Shown: positions 23,996 to 32,005 of the stretch, in pieces
Layout: each line of letters starts with the position of its first letter
Position numbering within the stretch: the stretch's first letter is position 1
Source of the DNA: Nocardia brasiliensis IFM 10847
Lineage (GTDB): Bacteria; Actinomycetota; Actinomycetes; Mycobacteriales; Mycobacteriaceae
DNA length: 37,269 nt
Assembly (NCBI RefSeq): GCF_000710915.1
Contig: NZ_BAUA01000220.1
Location: 1-37,269 of the forward strand
Direction of reading: 5' to 3'
Position numbers and translations under genes: made by a program
The notes under the pieces: generated by a model
Databases searched by the model: none
Seen by the model: the letters and a program-made list of their open reading frames with translations, nothing else
What the model was told of the DNA's origin: nothing

Positions 23996-24910
23996 CTATT
24001 CGCAGGCGACCCCGGTGTAGCCGGGATCCAGCGCGCGCTCGACGAGATAGCCGACGGTCGGCGACTGCGGTAGCGTGCCGTGGTCGAAAGCATCGGTGGG
24101 ACAGAAGTCTTGGACCCAGACATTGTCGACCGTCGCACCCGGACCCGCCTGCAGGAACGTGGCTTCCGGTGGGGTGGAGGCATCGTCGCGGGTGCTGGCG
24201 ATCACCGTGTAATCGATGCCCGGCTCGGTGTCCCCGTCCGCGTTGAGGGCGCGCAGGAACTCGCTGCCGACGAGTTGCTGTGCCGCGGCGATTCCGGCGA
24301 CCGGTGTCAGCACCGTGGGGAAGGCCGCCGCAACGCCCGGCGGGAGCTGGGTCGCGACGCCGCGCATCGTGGAACCGTGATTGGTGCCCGCGAGCGAGAC
24401 CAGGTGCGCGACCTTGTCCGCACCGCCGCCGAAGCGCACATACTGACGAGAAACGAGCGCGCCCTGCGAATGACCGACGAGGTCGACCCGCGCCGCGCCG
24501 GTGGCGGCGCGGACCCGGTCGACGAAGGCGGCGAGTTCACCGGCTGAGGTGGGAATATCGCCGGTGGCGTACATCCCCGGCAGCGCCCCGAGCGCACTCG
24601 TCGCATCGCGACCGTAGTTGAGCGAAAAGACGCAGTAGCCTTCGGCTTTCAGTCGGGGCGCGAGGACGTCCCAGTCGTTCTGATTGCCCCAGGTGCCGTG
24701 CACCAGCACGACCGGCCGGGGATGGGCCCGGGTGGGCAGGCAGGACCAGTCGTCCGAGCCCGCGGGCGGGATGCTGCCGTCCGGGTCCTTGCCGAGCACC
24801 GCGCTGCCCGAGCCGCCCGGCGCGGCGAGGGCCGGAGCCGTTTGCGCGCCGGCCGCGCAGAGTCCGCACACGAGGCCTGCCAGCAGCAGCCTGCGCCACG
24901 TCGCCTTCAT
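23996..24910 (-). CDS. Secreted alpha/beta-hydrolase lipase
   Basis: The 304-residue protein has a signal peptide (6-30, ALAA-PGG). An oxyanion-loop segment PVVLVHGTWGNQNDW (66-80) is followed by the nucleophile elbow VGHSQGALVSRQYV with Ser148. C-terminal FDHGTLPQSPTVGYLVERAL would supply the catalytic His. The arrangement matches secreted lipases/esterases of the LipA/EstA (class 2 lipase) type in Nocardia and Streptomyces. The cysteines at 57, 93 and near the end may form disulphides. The ATG at 24910 follows GAGGAG. It lies 56 bp downstream of the GH1 gene on the same strand and may share its transcript. Confidence 0.9.
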   Translation of the reverse strand: MKATWRRLLLAGLVCGLCAAGAQTAPALAAPGGSGSAVLGKDPDGSIPPAGSDDWSCLPTRAHPRPVVLVHGTWGNQNDWDVLAPRLKAEGYCVFSLNYGRDATSALGALPGMYATGDIPTSAGELAAFVDRVRAATGAARVDLVGHSQGALVSRQYVRFGGGADKVAHLVSLAGTNHGSTMRGVATQLPPGVAAAFPTVLTPVAGIAAAQQLVGSEFLRALNADGDTEPGIDYTVIASTRDDASTPPEATFLQAGPGATVDNVWVQDFCPTDAFDHGTLPQSPTVGYLVERALDPGYTGVACE

Positions 24911-24966
24911 CGAAATCTCCTCTGCGCGATCGGTTTCGCTGCGTCGTCGGCGAATCATGCGCTCGT

Positions 24967-26289
24967 TCAGCGCGGTACGGTGACCGGATCGGTGCAGCTG
25001 GCGGGCGGATCGACCAGCGAGCACGGCTGTGGGGCGCGGGTCGGCCGGTAGTCGGCCGGGACGCCGCCCTCGCGGGTGATCCGGGTGTAGGCGGCGACGG
25101 CGTCGGTGGGTTTGCGGGTGAGACTCGGATCGGTCAGGACGTCTACGGTGTAGAGGCCGAACCGCGGTGTGTAGCTGCCCCACTCGTAGTTGTCGGTGAG
25201 ACTCCAGTAGTTGTAGCCCATGATGTTCATGCCGTCGGCCCGGGCCCGCTGGATCCAGTAGATCGTGTCGCGCAGATCGTCGCCGCGGGCATAGCCGTCG
25301 GGACGGGGCAGCCCGTTCTCGGTGGGCATGCCGTTCTCCACGATATAGAGCGGCTTGCCGGGGAAAGCGCGCGAATAGTGTTGCAGGGCATAGTAGATGC
25401 CCTCGGGCTGCAGCGGGTTCTGCCAGAGCCGGGTGAGGTTCTGCGCCATCGAGGTCACGGTGTCGGGCGAGCTGCCGTAGTAGTAATCGATCCCGATGTA
25501 GTCGAGCCGTGCGGCGACCTGGTCGACGAACGGCTTGTTGATCGCGTCCTCACCGCCGGGAATGTAGGCGACATTGCTGGTGACCAGCGCGCCCGGCTGC
25601 ACCCGGTGGATGTGGTCGTAGATGGCGTTGTGCGCCTGTGCCAGCCGGTTCTGCATGCCCGGCACGTCGACGGCCGGGATCCCTCCGTGCCGTAATTCGT
25701 TGAGCCCGTAGAAGGTCGGCTCGTTGAAGGTGACCCAGAGCGGGTCGGCGGCGGCGTAGCGGTCCACCACCGTACGTGCGTTCGCCAGCCAATCCTCGAC
25801 CATGCCCGGGTTGTGCCAGCCGCCGCGATCCACCTCCCAGCCTGGGAAAACCCAATGATCGAGGGTGATCATCGGACGCATTCCCGCCGCCTTGATCTTC
25901 GCGATCACGTTGTCGTAGAAGCCGAATCCGTCGGCCGACCACACACCCGGCTCCGGCTGCACCCGGGCCCATTCCACGCTGATGCGGAACACCCGGGTGC
26001 CGAGACCGGCGGCCAGGTCGATGTCGTCGGCGTAGCGGTTGTAGAAGTCGACCGAATTCCCGTACGGGTCCTCGGTTTTGCCGGCCTCGACGTAGCGTCG
26101 CCAATTGCTGTCCGGCGCATGGCCTTCGGATTGGTAGCCGGAGGCGGCGACGCCCCACAGGAAGTCCGGGCCGAGCGGCGCTACCTGAGCAGGGGGCTCC
26201 GGCCGCGCGGCGGCTGTGGCGGGCAGTGCCTGGATGAGCGTGGCGGCGGCCACGGCGGCCAAGCCGAGCCCGCGCAGACGGAGTCGCAT
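24967..26289 (-). CDS. Secreted GH1-family beta-glycosidase
   Basis: The 440-residue protein has a signal peptide (about 1-29) and then a GH1 TIM barrel. It begins FLWGVAASGYQSEG (43-56) and includes FRISVEWARVQPEPG. The acid/base Glu190 is in WVTFNEP, and the nucleophile Glu318 in YIVENG. The C-terminal barrel strand is YNYWSLTDNYEWGSYTPRFGLY. It should hydrolyse beta-glucosides or related glycosides outside the cell; an exported GH1 is less common than the cytosolic form. It is divergent from the TetR gene at 26420 with a strong palindrome between them, so repression by that regulator is likely. Confidence 0.92.
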   Translation of the reverse strand: MRLRLRGLGLAAVAAATLIQALPATAAARPEPPAQVAPLGPDFLWGVAASGYQSEGHAPDSNWRRYVEAGKTEDPYGNSVDFYNRYADDIDLAAGLGTRVFRISVEWARVQPEPGVWSADGFGFYDNVIAKIKAAGMRPMITLDHWVFPGWEVDRGGWHNPGMVEDWLANARTVVDRYAAADPLWVTFNEPTFYGLNELRHGGIPAVDVPGMQNRLAQAHNAIYDHIHRVQPGALVTSNVAYIPGGEDAINKPFVDQVAARLDYIGIDYYYGSSPDTVTSMAQNLTRLWQNPLQPEGIYYALQHYSRAFPGKPLYIVENGMPTENGLPRPDGYARGDDLRDTIYWIQRARADGMNIMGYNYWSLTDNYEWGSYTPRFGLYTVDVLTDPSLTRKPTDAVAAYTRITREGGVPADYRPTRAPQPCSLVDPPASCTDPVTVPR

Positions 26290-26357
26290 CGGGTGGTGTG
26301 CTCCCGTTCGTAGAGGTGACCGCCGGCCTTTTCGGTGGTCGCGGACGGTCCGTTACG

Positions 26358-26380
26358 AAAACCGTACAGCGCTCGGTTTT
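26358..26380. promoter_or_regulatory. Palindromic operator between GH1 and TetR genes
   Basis: AAAACCG (26358-26364) and CGGTTTT (26374-26380) form a perfect 7-bp inverted repeat with a 9-nt centre. The site ends just before an ATGACA -35-like box (26383) of the TetR gene and is about 70 bp upstream of the GH1 start. It is the best operator candidate for the neighbouring TetR regulator. Confidence 0.6.
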
Positions 26381-26382
26381 GG

Positions 26383-26413
26383 ATGACAAGACTGCCAGGC
26401 GGCTGACTACACT
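26383..26413 (+). promoter_or_regulatory. Candidate leaderless promoter of the TetR gene
   Basis: ATGACA (26383-26388) and TACACT (26408-26413) are separated by 19 bp. The -10 ends 6 nt before the GTG at 26420, so the mRNA would start at the start codon. No ribosome binding site is seen. Confidence 0.45.
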
Positions 26414-26419
26414 GGCTCG

Positions 26420-26995
26420 GTGGCGAAACGGGGCCCCTACGGCAAAGGCATCGAACGGCGGGAGCAGATCCTCGACGCCGCGCTGCGCACCATCGCCGAG
26501 CGCGGCTACCTGGCCACCTCTGTCGCCGAGTTGGCCGACGCGGTCGGGTTGAGCCAGGGCGGACTGCTGCACTACTTCGGCTCGAAAGAGGAGTTGTTCG
26601 TCGCGGTGTTGCGCAAGCGCGACGAGCTCGATCTGCTGGCGATGAGCGGCGCCGCACCGGAGGCCTTTGTGGCGGTGATCCGGCGGAACACGCAGGTACC
26701 GGGACTGATCGAGCTGTTCACGCATATGCAGGCCGCCGCCGCGGACCCGCGCCATCCGGCGCACGACTACATGCTCGAGCGGTACCGCTTCGGCACCGCC
26801 GGATTCGCGGGGGCGCTGCGCGCGATGCAGCAGGCGGGCACCCTGTCCGCGGAGATCGACACCGAGGCGGCGGCCACCATGTTCTTCGCGCTTGCCGATG
26901 GTTTGCAGGCGCGCTGGTTGATCGACCCGACAATCGATATGGTTGCTGAGCTCGAGTCGTGCTGGCGTCGCTATGTGGGGGATGCCGCGCGGTAG
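26420..26995 (+). CDS. TetR-family regulator, probably of the GH1 gene
   Basis: The 191-residue protein starts at GTG 26420 (VAKRGPYGKG). It has the TetR helix-turn-helix (12-60: ERREQILDAALRTIAERGYLATSVAELADAVGLSQGGLLHYFGSKEEL). The C-terminal domain (about 80-190) resembles the TetR_C type with HPAHDYMLERY and LADGLQARWLIDP. It is divergent from the secreted glycosidase and followed 50 bp later by the DUF885 gene on the same strand. A sugar or glycoside is a plausible inducer, by context only. Confidence 0.9.
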   Translation: MAKRGPYGKGIERREQILDAALRTIAERGYLATSVAELADAVGLSQGGLLHYFGSKEELFVAVLRKRDELDLLAMSGAAPEAFVAVIRRNTQVPGLIELFTHMQAAAADPRHPAHDYMLERYRFGTAGFAGALRAMQQAGTLSAEIDTEAAATMFFALADGLQARWLIDPTIDMVAELESCWRRYVGDAAR

Positions 26996-27045
26996 CGGAG
27001 CCCGCTTCGGCGCCACCTGTCAGAGCCGAATTGTATTGTGCGGAT

Positions 27046-28707
27046 ATGGGTCTAGCGAAGCTTGCCGAGGAGTTCTGGCACTGGCGGACTGCCACGGCGC
27101 CCGATTCGAGCGACGACCTGCCCCGGGTGGAACGTCCCGCGAACTGGTTGCCCGACTGGTCCGCGGCGGCCATCGCGGAACGCCGGACGGTGCTCGCCGA
27201 GTTCACCCGCAGGCATGCTGCGCTCGACCTGTCCGACGAGCCGGTCGCGGTGCAGGTCGACGGCAGGCTGCTCGGTTCGGCACTGGCGAAGGTGCACTGG
27301 GAGCTGGATCTGATCCGCGGGTGGGAACGCAATCCCGGCTTCTACGTGCAACAGAGTCTCGGTGCCGTCTACGCGGCCTTGCTGGCGCCGCCGCCGTTCG
27401 ACGGCGCGCGGGCGGCCTCGATCAGCGCGTTGCTGCGGCACGTGCCGCTCGTGCTCGAACAGGCCAGGGCGAATCTCGCCGAGCACGCGAGCGCACCCTT
27501 CGCCCGCAGCGCGGTGCGCCTGCTCGACGAGTCGGCCGGTTCGCTCGAAGCGGCGCTGACCGCGCTGATCCCGTTCCTGCCCGCCGAGTACGCCGCCGAA
27601 CTGCCCGCCGCGACCAGTGTCGCCGCCGATGCCGTTGCGGCCTACCGCGATTGGCTGGCCGAGCGGCTGCCCGAGCTGGGCGAGACCGAGCCGGTCGGTC
27701 CGGACGCGCTGGCGTACTACCTGCACAATGTGGCGCTGCTGCCGTATTCGGCGCAGCAGTTGCGTGCGATGGGCCGCCAGGAATGGCACCGGGCGGTCGC
27801 GACCGAGACGGTGCTGCGCACCCGGTACCGGGATGCGCCGAGTCCGCCGCTGCCCGCCGACGCACACGAGCACGTCGAACGGCAGCGCAAGGACGAACTG
27901 GCGGTGCGTGAGTTCGCGGACGGACTGGGCCTGCTCGGTCAGCCGGAATCGTTGCGGCACTATCGCTTCGCTCCGTTGCCGCCGTATCTCGCACCGCTCA
28001 CCTGGCTCGGTGTCACCGACGACCTGACCGGGCCGTCCCGCCGGGACGAGGACGCCCTGCGCTACATCCCCGACCCGACACCGGATCTGCCCTACTTCGA
28101 TCAGGCCGCGGCTTTCGACGCCCGCACCGCGATCGTGCACGAGGGTGCGCACGCGCAGCAGGTCGCGTTCGGCTGGCGACACGACAATCCGGCTCGGCGC
28201 TGGTTCTACGACTCGGTGCCCAACGAGGGCGTCGCCTTCTACTACGAAGAACTGATGTTGCAGTCCGGCCTGTTCGACGAAGCGCCGACCAGCGCTGTCT
28301 TCGTGGCGAATGCTATGCGGCTGCGGGCTTTACGGGTCGAAGTGGATATCGCGCTCGCGCTGGGTGAGCTGTCCATCGAGGAGACGGCCGACCGGCTGGC
28401 GGTCGATGTGCCGGTGGACCGCGAGACCGCGTGGGATGAAGCCGTGTTCTTCGCCGGATTCCCAGGACAGGCGCTCAGCTACCAGATCGGCAAATTGCAG
28501 ATTCAGGATCTGCTCAGCACCGCGGTGCGCGAGCTGGGCGACGAATTCGACCTGAAGGCCTTCCACGACAGGCTGTGGCGTGAAGGCAACGTGCCCTTGG
28601 CCTTGCAGCGCTGGGAGTACCTCGGCTTGCGCGATCATCTCGACGAGGCCGATCGGCTGGCCGAAAGTAGTGCCGCCGTGGGTGATCGGCAGAGAGACAG
28701 GGCCTAG
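27046..28707 (+). CDS. DUF885-family HEGAH metallopeptidase-like protein
   Basis: The 553-residue protein is largely helical and carries a zincin-like motif HEGAH (His365, Glu366, His369). A downstream NEGVAFYYEELM follows, with Glu394 as the likely third metal ligand. This is the DUF885 pattern, otherwise seen as HExxPGH and EGWA. The family is distantly related to M32/M3-like peptidases, but its substrates are not known. No signal peptide is present, so it should be cytosolic. The ATG at 27046 is preceded by TATTGT plus 6 nt and no ribosome binding site, suggesting a leaderless mRNA. Its stop overlaps that of convergent bioB by 4 bp. Confidence 0.82.
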   Translation: MGLAKLAEEFWHWRTATAPDSSDDLPRVERPANWLPDWSAAAIAERRTVLAEFTRRHAALDLSDEPVAVQVDGRLLGSALAKVHWELDLIRGWERNPGFYVQQSLGAVYAALLAPPPFDGARAASISALLRHVPLVLEQARANLAEHASAPFARSAVRLLDESAGSLEAALTALIPFLPAEYAAELPAATSVAADAVAAYRDWLAERLPELGETEPVGPDALAYYLHNVALLPYSAQQLRAMGRQEWHRAVATETVLRTRYRDAPSPPLPADAHEHVERQRKDELAVREFADGLGLLGQPESLRHYRFAPLPPYLAPLTWLGVTDDLTGPSRRDEDALRYIPDPTPDLPYFDQAAAFDARTAIVHEGAHAQQVAFGWRHDNPARRWFYDSVPNEGVAFYYEELMLQSGLFDEAPTSAVFVANAMRLRALRVEVDIALALGELSIEETADRLAVDVPVDRETAWDEAVFFAGFPGQALSYQIGKLQIQDLLSTAVRELGDEFDLKAFHDRLWREGNVPLALQRWEYLGLRDHLDEADRLAESSAAVGDRQRDRA

Positions 28708-29768
28708 GCGTTCGCCGGGAGGTCGGTGCCCGCCCCGCGACGGCGGATCGCGACCAGGTCGTGGCGCGCGGCGGGCAAGGTCTGCTCGTCGACGCCCTCG
28801 ACGGTGAAGCCCGCGTCGGCGATCATCTGCCGGTCGTCGTCGCCCGGCTGGCCCTCGCTGGTCAGGTAGTCGCCGAGGAACATCGAGTTGGCGAGGTGCA
28901 GTGCGAGGGGTTGCAGTGCGCGCAGGTGGATCTCGCGTCCGCCGGCCAAACGGACCTCCACATCGGGAAAGTAGAACCGGAACAGCGCGAGGATGCGCAG
29001 GCAGCGCTGCGGTGTGAGTTCCCAGCGATCGCCCAGCGGTGTGCCCTCGAACGGGATCAGGAAGTTCACCGGTACCGAATCCGGGTCCAGTGCGCGCAGG
29101 GCGACGGCGAGATCGATGATGTCCGTGTCGCTTTCGCCCATCCCGAAGATGGCGCCGGAGCAGGGCGACAAACCCGCGGTGGTCGCCCTGCGCAGGGTGT
29201 CGACCCGATCATCGAACGTGTGCGTCGAGCAGATCTGCGCGTAGCGCGCTTCGTTGGTGTTCAGGTTGTGGCTGTAGGCATGAGCGCCCGCGGCGGCGAG
29301 CCGCTCGGCCTGCCCCTCGCCGAGTAGGCCCAGGCAGACGCACACTTCGACCTGTGGGTTGTCCACCTTGATCGCGGCAATGGTGTGCTCGATGCGCCGG
29401 ATGTCGCGTTCGCCCGGCCCCCGGCCGCTGGCCACCAGGCAGACTCGTTTGGCTCCGGACCGCACCGCTCGGGCCGCGACCTCGGCGGCCTTGTCCGGCG
29501 TGATCCAGGAGTACTTCAGCACCTCGGACGCGGAGCCCAGGCGCTGCGAGCAGTAGCCGCAATCCTCTGGGCACAAGCCGCTTTTCAGGTTCACGATGGT
29601 GTTCAGCTTCACGCGCCGCCCGAAGAACGCACGGCGCACCCGCGCGCCGGCCGCCACCACGTCGAGCAATTCGATGGATTCCGACAACACCGACAGCGCC
29701 TCGTCGGGTGTCGGCGCCTCGCGCCGGAATGCCTTGTCCACCAGTTGATCCAGCAACTCATCAGTCAT
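28704..29768 (-). CDS. bioB: Biotin synthase BioB
   Basis: The 354-residue radical-SAM enzyme has the cluster motif CPEDCGYC (Cys66, Cys70, Cys73). NLKSGLCPEDCGYCSQ, ASGRGPGERD, YSHNLNTNEARY and GLSPCSGAIFGMGES follow in BioB order. It inserts sulphur into dethiobiotin to make biotin, using a [4Fe-4S] and a [2Fe-2S] cluster. The sequence pattern (VKLNTIVNLKSGLC, RFYFPDVEVRLAGGREIHLRALQPL) resembles Bacillus-type BioB more than the mycobacterial enzyme. No other biotin gene is adjacent. The ATG at 29768 lacks a ribosome binding site and probably heads a leaderless mRNA. Two palindromes upstream indicate BioQ-type repression. Confidence 0.93.
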   Translation of the reverse strand: MTDELLDQLVDKAFRREAPTPDEALSVLSESIELLDVVAAGARVRRAFFGRRVKLNTIVNLKSGLCPEDCGYCSQRLGSASEVLKYSWITPDKAAEVAARAVRSGAKRVCLVASGRGPGERDIRRIEHTIAAIKVDNPQVEVCVCLGLLGEGQAERLAAAGAHAYSHNLNTNEARYAQICSTHTFDDRVDTLRRATTAGLSPCSGAIFGMGESDTDIIDLAVALRALDPDSVPVNFLIPFEGTPLGDRWELTPQRCLRILALFRFYFPDVEVRLAGGREIHLRALQPLALHLANSMFLGDYLTSEGQPGDDDRQMIADAGFTVEGVDEQTLPAARHDLVAIRRRGAGTDLPANA

Positions 29769-29775
29769 GGGAGCC

Positions 29776-29805
29776 AACCTACCAACGAACTTGAACACCG
29801 TTCAA
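29776..29805 (-). promoter_or_regulatory. Candidate bioB promoter overlapping operator
   Basis: On the minus strand TTGAAC (29805-29800) and TAGGTT (29781-29776) are spaced 18 bp apart, and the start point would fall at about 29769-29768, the ATG itself. The -35 hexamer is part of the first palindrome, so a bound repressor would block the polymerase directly. Confidence 0.5.
29791..29805. promoter_or_regulatory. bioB operator, proximal palindrome (BioQ-type)
   Basis: TTGAACACCGTTCAA has perfect 6-bp arms TTGAAC/GTTCAA around ACC. It resembles the TGAAC-N3-GTTCA/GTTAC sites recalled for the TetR-type biotin regulator BioQ of Corynebacterium and mycobacteria. It lies 23 bp upstream of the bioB start. 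Confidence 0.75.
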
Positions 29806-29813
29806 GTATTTTG

Positions 29814-29828
29814 TTGAACGGTGTTCAA
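29814..29828. promoter_or_regulatory. bioB operator, distal palindrome (BioQ-type)
   Basis: TTGAACGGTGTTCAA is again palindromic (TTGAAC-GGT-GTTCAA). It is the exact reverse complement of the proximal site, 8 nt away, so the two also form a 15-bp inverted repeat with an 8-nt centre. The 23-bp centre-to-centre spacing, about two helical turns, would place two repressor dimers near the same face of the DNA. Confidence 0.72.
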
Positions 29829-29855
29829 GGTGGCCCCTGTGCAGGGAAAAGAAGC

Positions 29856-30866
29856 TCACCACCAGCCGGTGGCGAGTTGCAGGGCGAGGCTGGAGACGCC
29901 GAGGATCACCGCGAGCAGGCCGCCGAACAGCAGGGGACGTGTGCCGGCGCTGCGCAGCTGCCGCCAGGTGAGCGAGGTGCCGATCGAGGCGAGGACCGCG
30001 GCGATCAGCCACGCGCTGAGGTGGGCGAGCGCCGGCGCCGCCGCGCCGGGCAGCACGCCGAGTCCGGCGACCACGGAGGCGACGAGGAACAACACCACGA
30101 ACAGTGGAAAAGAGTGCAGGAAGGTGCTTTTGGCACTCGCATCGGTATCGGTACGTCGCTTGGTGAAATACAGACCCAGGCACATCGGCACGATCATCAG
30201 GCTGCGGACGAGCTTCACGATCACCGCGAAGTGCGCGGCGGCGGGTCCGAACATCACCCCGGCCGCCAGTACCGACGAGGTGTCGTTGATCGCGGTGCCC
30301 GCCCACAGCCCGAACGCTTCCTGGGACAGGCCGAGCAAGCGGCCCAGCGGCGGATAGGCAAGCACCGCAACGACATTGAAGACGAAGATGGTGCCGAGTG
30401 CGTAGGCCACCCGGTCCCGGTCCGGTTTCAGCACCGCCGTCGCCGCCGCGATCGCCGAAGCGCCGCAGATCGTCGTGCCGACCGCCACCAGTGTGGCCGA
30501 TTCCCGTTCCAGCGCAAGCATTCTCCCGATGACGACCGCGGCCGCCGCACCCACTGCCAGGGTGCCGATCAAGACCGCGGCGGTGTCTCGCCCGACCGTC
30601 AGCACCGATCCCACCGGAAGCCCCAGACCGAGCAGCACGATCGCGGCCCCGAGCAGCCGCTTCCTGGTCGCGACCAGACCTGCTCCGAACCGGCCCGTAT
30701 CCGAAATCGCCCCCCGGCCGACGGCGCTGACCATCGCGCCGATGACCAGCGCGAGCACGGGAGCGCCGACCACCGGCACCATGCGACCGAGCAAGGTGGC
30801 CACCGTCGCGATCGCCGCCGCCAGCAGCAAACCCGGCCCGAACTGTCTGAAGCGCGTCACCCCCAC
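29856..30866 (-). CDS. YeiH-family (PF03601) putative anion/sulphate exporter
   Basis: The 336-residue protein has about ten membrane helices. It has the YeiH/UPF0324 signatures LALVIGAMVS, RKRLLGAAIVLLGLGL, TTICGASAIAAATAVLKP and WAGTAINDTSSVLAAG. Members are annotated as putative sulphate exporters; transport of sulphate, sulphite or taurine-related anions is proposed but poorly tested. The GTG at 30866 is a weakly supported start. It is divergent from a LysR gene, the classic arrangement for this family (compare yeiH/yeiE). It precedes bioB on the same strand, but bioB has its own operator 28-65 bp further on. Confidence 0.85.
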   Translation of the reverse strand: MGVTRFRQFGPGLLLAAAIATVATLLGRMVPVVGAPVLALVIGAMVSAVGRGAISDTGRFGAGLVATRKRLLGAAIVLLGLGLPVGSVLTVGRDTAAVLIGTLAVGAAAAVVIGRMLALERESATLVAVGTTICGASAIAAATAVLKPDRDRVAYALGTIFVFNVVAVLAYPPLGRLLGLSQEAFGLWAGTAINDTSSVLAAGVMFGPAAAHFAVIVKLVRSLMIVPMCLGLYFTKRRTDTDASAKSTFLHSFPLFVVLFLVASVVAGLGVLPGAAAPALAHLSAWLIAAVLASIGTSLTWRQLRSAGTRPLLFGGLLAVILGVSSLALQLATGWW

Positions 30867-30991
30867 AACATTCGATCCGCTCGCGCACCCGCACTACCCG
30901 CCGATCCGGCACCACCTCATAACCGGAGCTGATAAGCGCGGCTGATGGGGGTATGGGCCGTTGTGGGGATGTCGGAGTGGTCGTCGTCACA

Positions 30992-31008
30992 CATAATCGA
31001 TGGTTATG
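30992..31008. promoter_or_regulatory. LysR box overlapping the LysR start codon
   Basis: CATAA-TCGATGG-TTATG is an inverted repeat containing ATAA-N7-TTAT, the T-N11-A form of LysR sites. It spans both candidate start codons of the LysR gene (31000 and 31006). CATAAT (30992-30997) could also be the -10 box. Binding here would repress the regulator's own gene. Confidence 0.5.
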
Positions 31009-31935
31009 AGGTTACCGCCGGGGACGCCAGAGTTGGACGTGCTGGATCTGCTGGTCTCCGTGGCGGAACTGGGCAGTCTGGGGGCCGCGGCGCGGCAGCA
31101 CGGGATCAGCCAGCCCGCGGCGAGTATGCGGGTGAGCGCGCTGGAGCGGCGGTTGCGGTTGCGGCTGCTGGATCGCGGCCCCACCGGGTCGGAACTGACC
31201 GAGGCGGGGCGCTCGGTGGTGGCACATGCCCGGTTGGTGCTGGAGGCCGCGCGATCCTTCAACGCCGGGGTGGCGGCGCTGCATGCGGCGGAGGTGCCCC
31301 ACCTGCGGGTCGCCGCCTCGAAGACCATCGCGGATCATCGGATTCCGCAGTGGCTCAATGCGTTACGTGCCAGCTGTCCGGACGTGGCGGTATCGCTGGA
31401 GGTGGACAACACCAGGCACGTCGAGGCGCTGGTCCGCGACGGGGTGGCCGATATCGGGTTCGTGGAGGGGCCGCATCCGCCGCCCGGTCTCGGCAGCCGA
31501 GTGCTCGGCGCGGACGAACTGGTGGTCGTCGTGGGGCAGTCGCACCCGTGGGCGCGCCGCCGGAAACCGGTGACGCTGCGCGAGCTGGCCACGACGCCGC
31601 TGCTGTGGCGCGAGCAGGGCTCGGGCACCAGGGACACGGTGTGGGAGATCCTCGGGGCGGAATGCCAGCCCGCCCGGCCCGCGGCGGAACTGGGGTCGGC
31701 GGTCGCGATCTGTGCCGCCGCGCGCTCGGCCGTCGCGCCCGCGGTGCTGAGCCGGTTGATCGCGGCCGGCGATCTGGCCAGCGGGGCCCTCGTCGAGGTG
31801 TGCGTGGCCGGGCCGGTCGTGCTGAGCCGGAAATTCCGGGCGATCTGGCGCAAACAGACGCCACCGGCCGGCGCGGCCGGGATCCTCGCCGAGCACGCCG
31901 CGCGACTCGAGTCACATGGCGCGCGTCACTGGTGA
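31006..31935 (+). CDS. LysR-family regulator of the YeiH-type transporter
   Basis: The 309-residue protein begins at ATG 31006 (MRLPPGTPEL); ATG 31000 would add two residues. The helix-turn-helix (23-48: GSLGAAARQHGISQPAASMRVSALE) and an effector domain from about residue 95 (LRVAASKTIADHRIPQWLNALR) are clear. The CATAAT box at 30992-30997 would place the start point at 31004-31006, favouring the shorter form. It is divergent from the YeiH-family transporter gene and very likely controls it. Confidence 0.88.
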   Translation: MRLPPGTPELDVLDLLVSVAELGSLGAAARQHGISQPAASMRVSALERRLRLRLLDRGPTGSELTEAGRSVVAHARLVLEAARSFNAGVAALHAAEVPHLRVAASKTIADHRIPQWLNALRASCPDVAVSLEVDNTRHVEALVRDGVADIGFVEGPHPPPGLGSRVLGADELVVVVGQSHPWARRRKPVTLRELATTPLLWREQGSGTRDTVWEILGAECQPARPAAELGSAVAICAAARSAVAPAVLSRLIAAGDLASGALVEVCVAGPVVLSRKFRAIWRKQTPPAGAAGILAEHAARLESHGARHW

Positions 31936-32005
31936 GCGGGGGATTCAGCGCCGCGGATCGGGGTAGGCAGTCGGTGACATGGCTCCGACAAGAAAGGCGT
32001 GAACG

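Noticed and set aside
21835..24183. Very long open frame on the minus strand (782 codons) opposite the MFS gene
   Set aside because: Its translation is dominated by Arg/His/Asp/Gln low-complexity residues, as expected antisense to a GC-rich membrane-protein gene. The plus strand encodes an unmistakable TetR-MFS operon.
29385..30932. 515-codon plus-strand open frame opposite bioB and the YeiH-type gene
   Set aside because: Low-complexity Arg/Gln/His/Asp translation typical of an antisense shadow; both minus-strand genes are certain.
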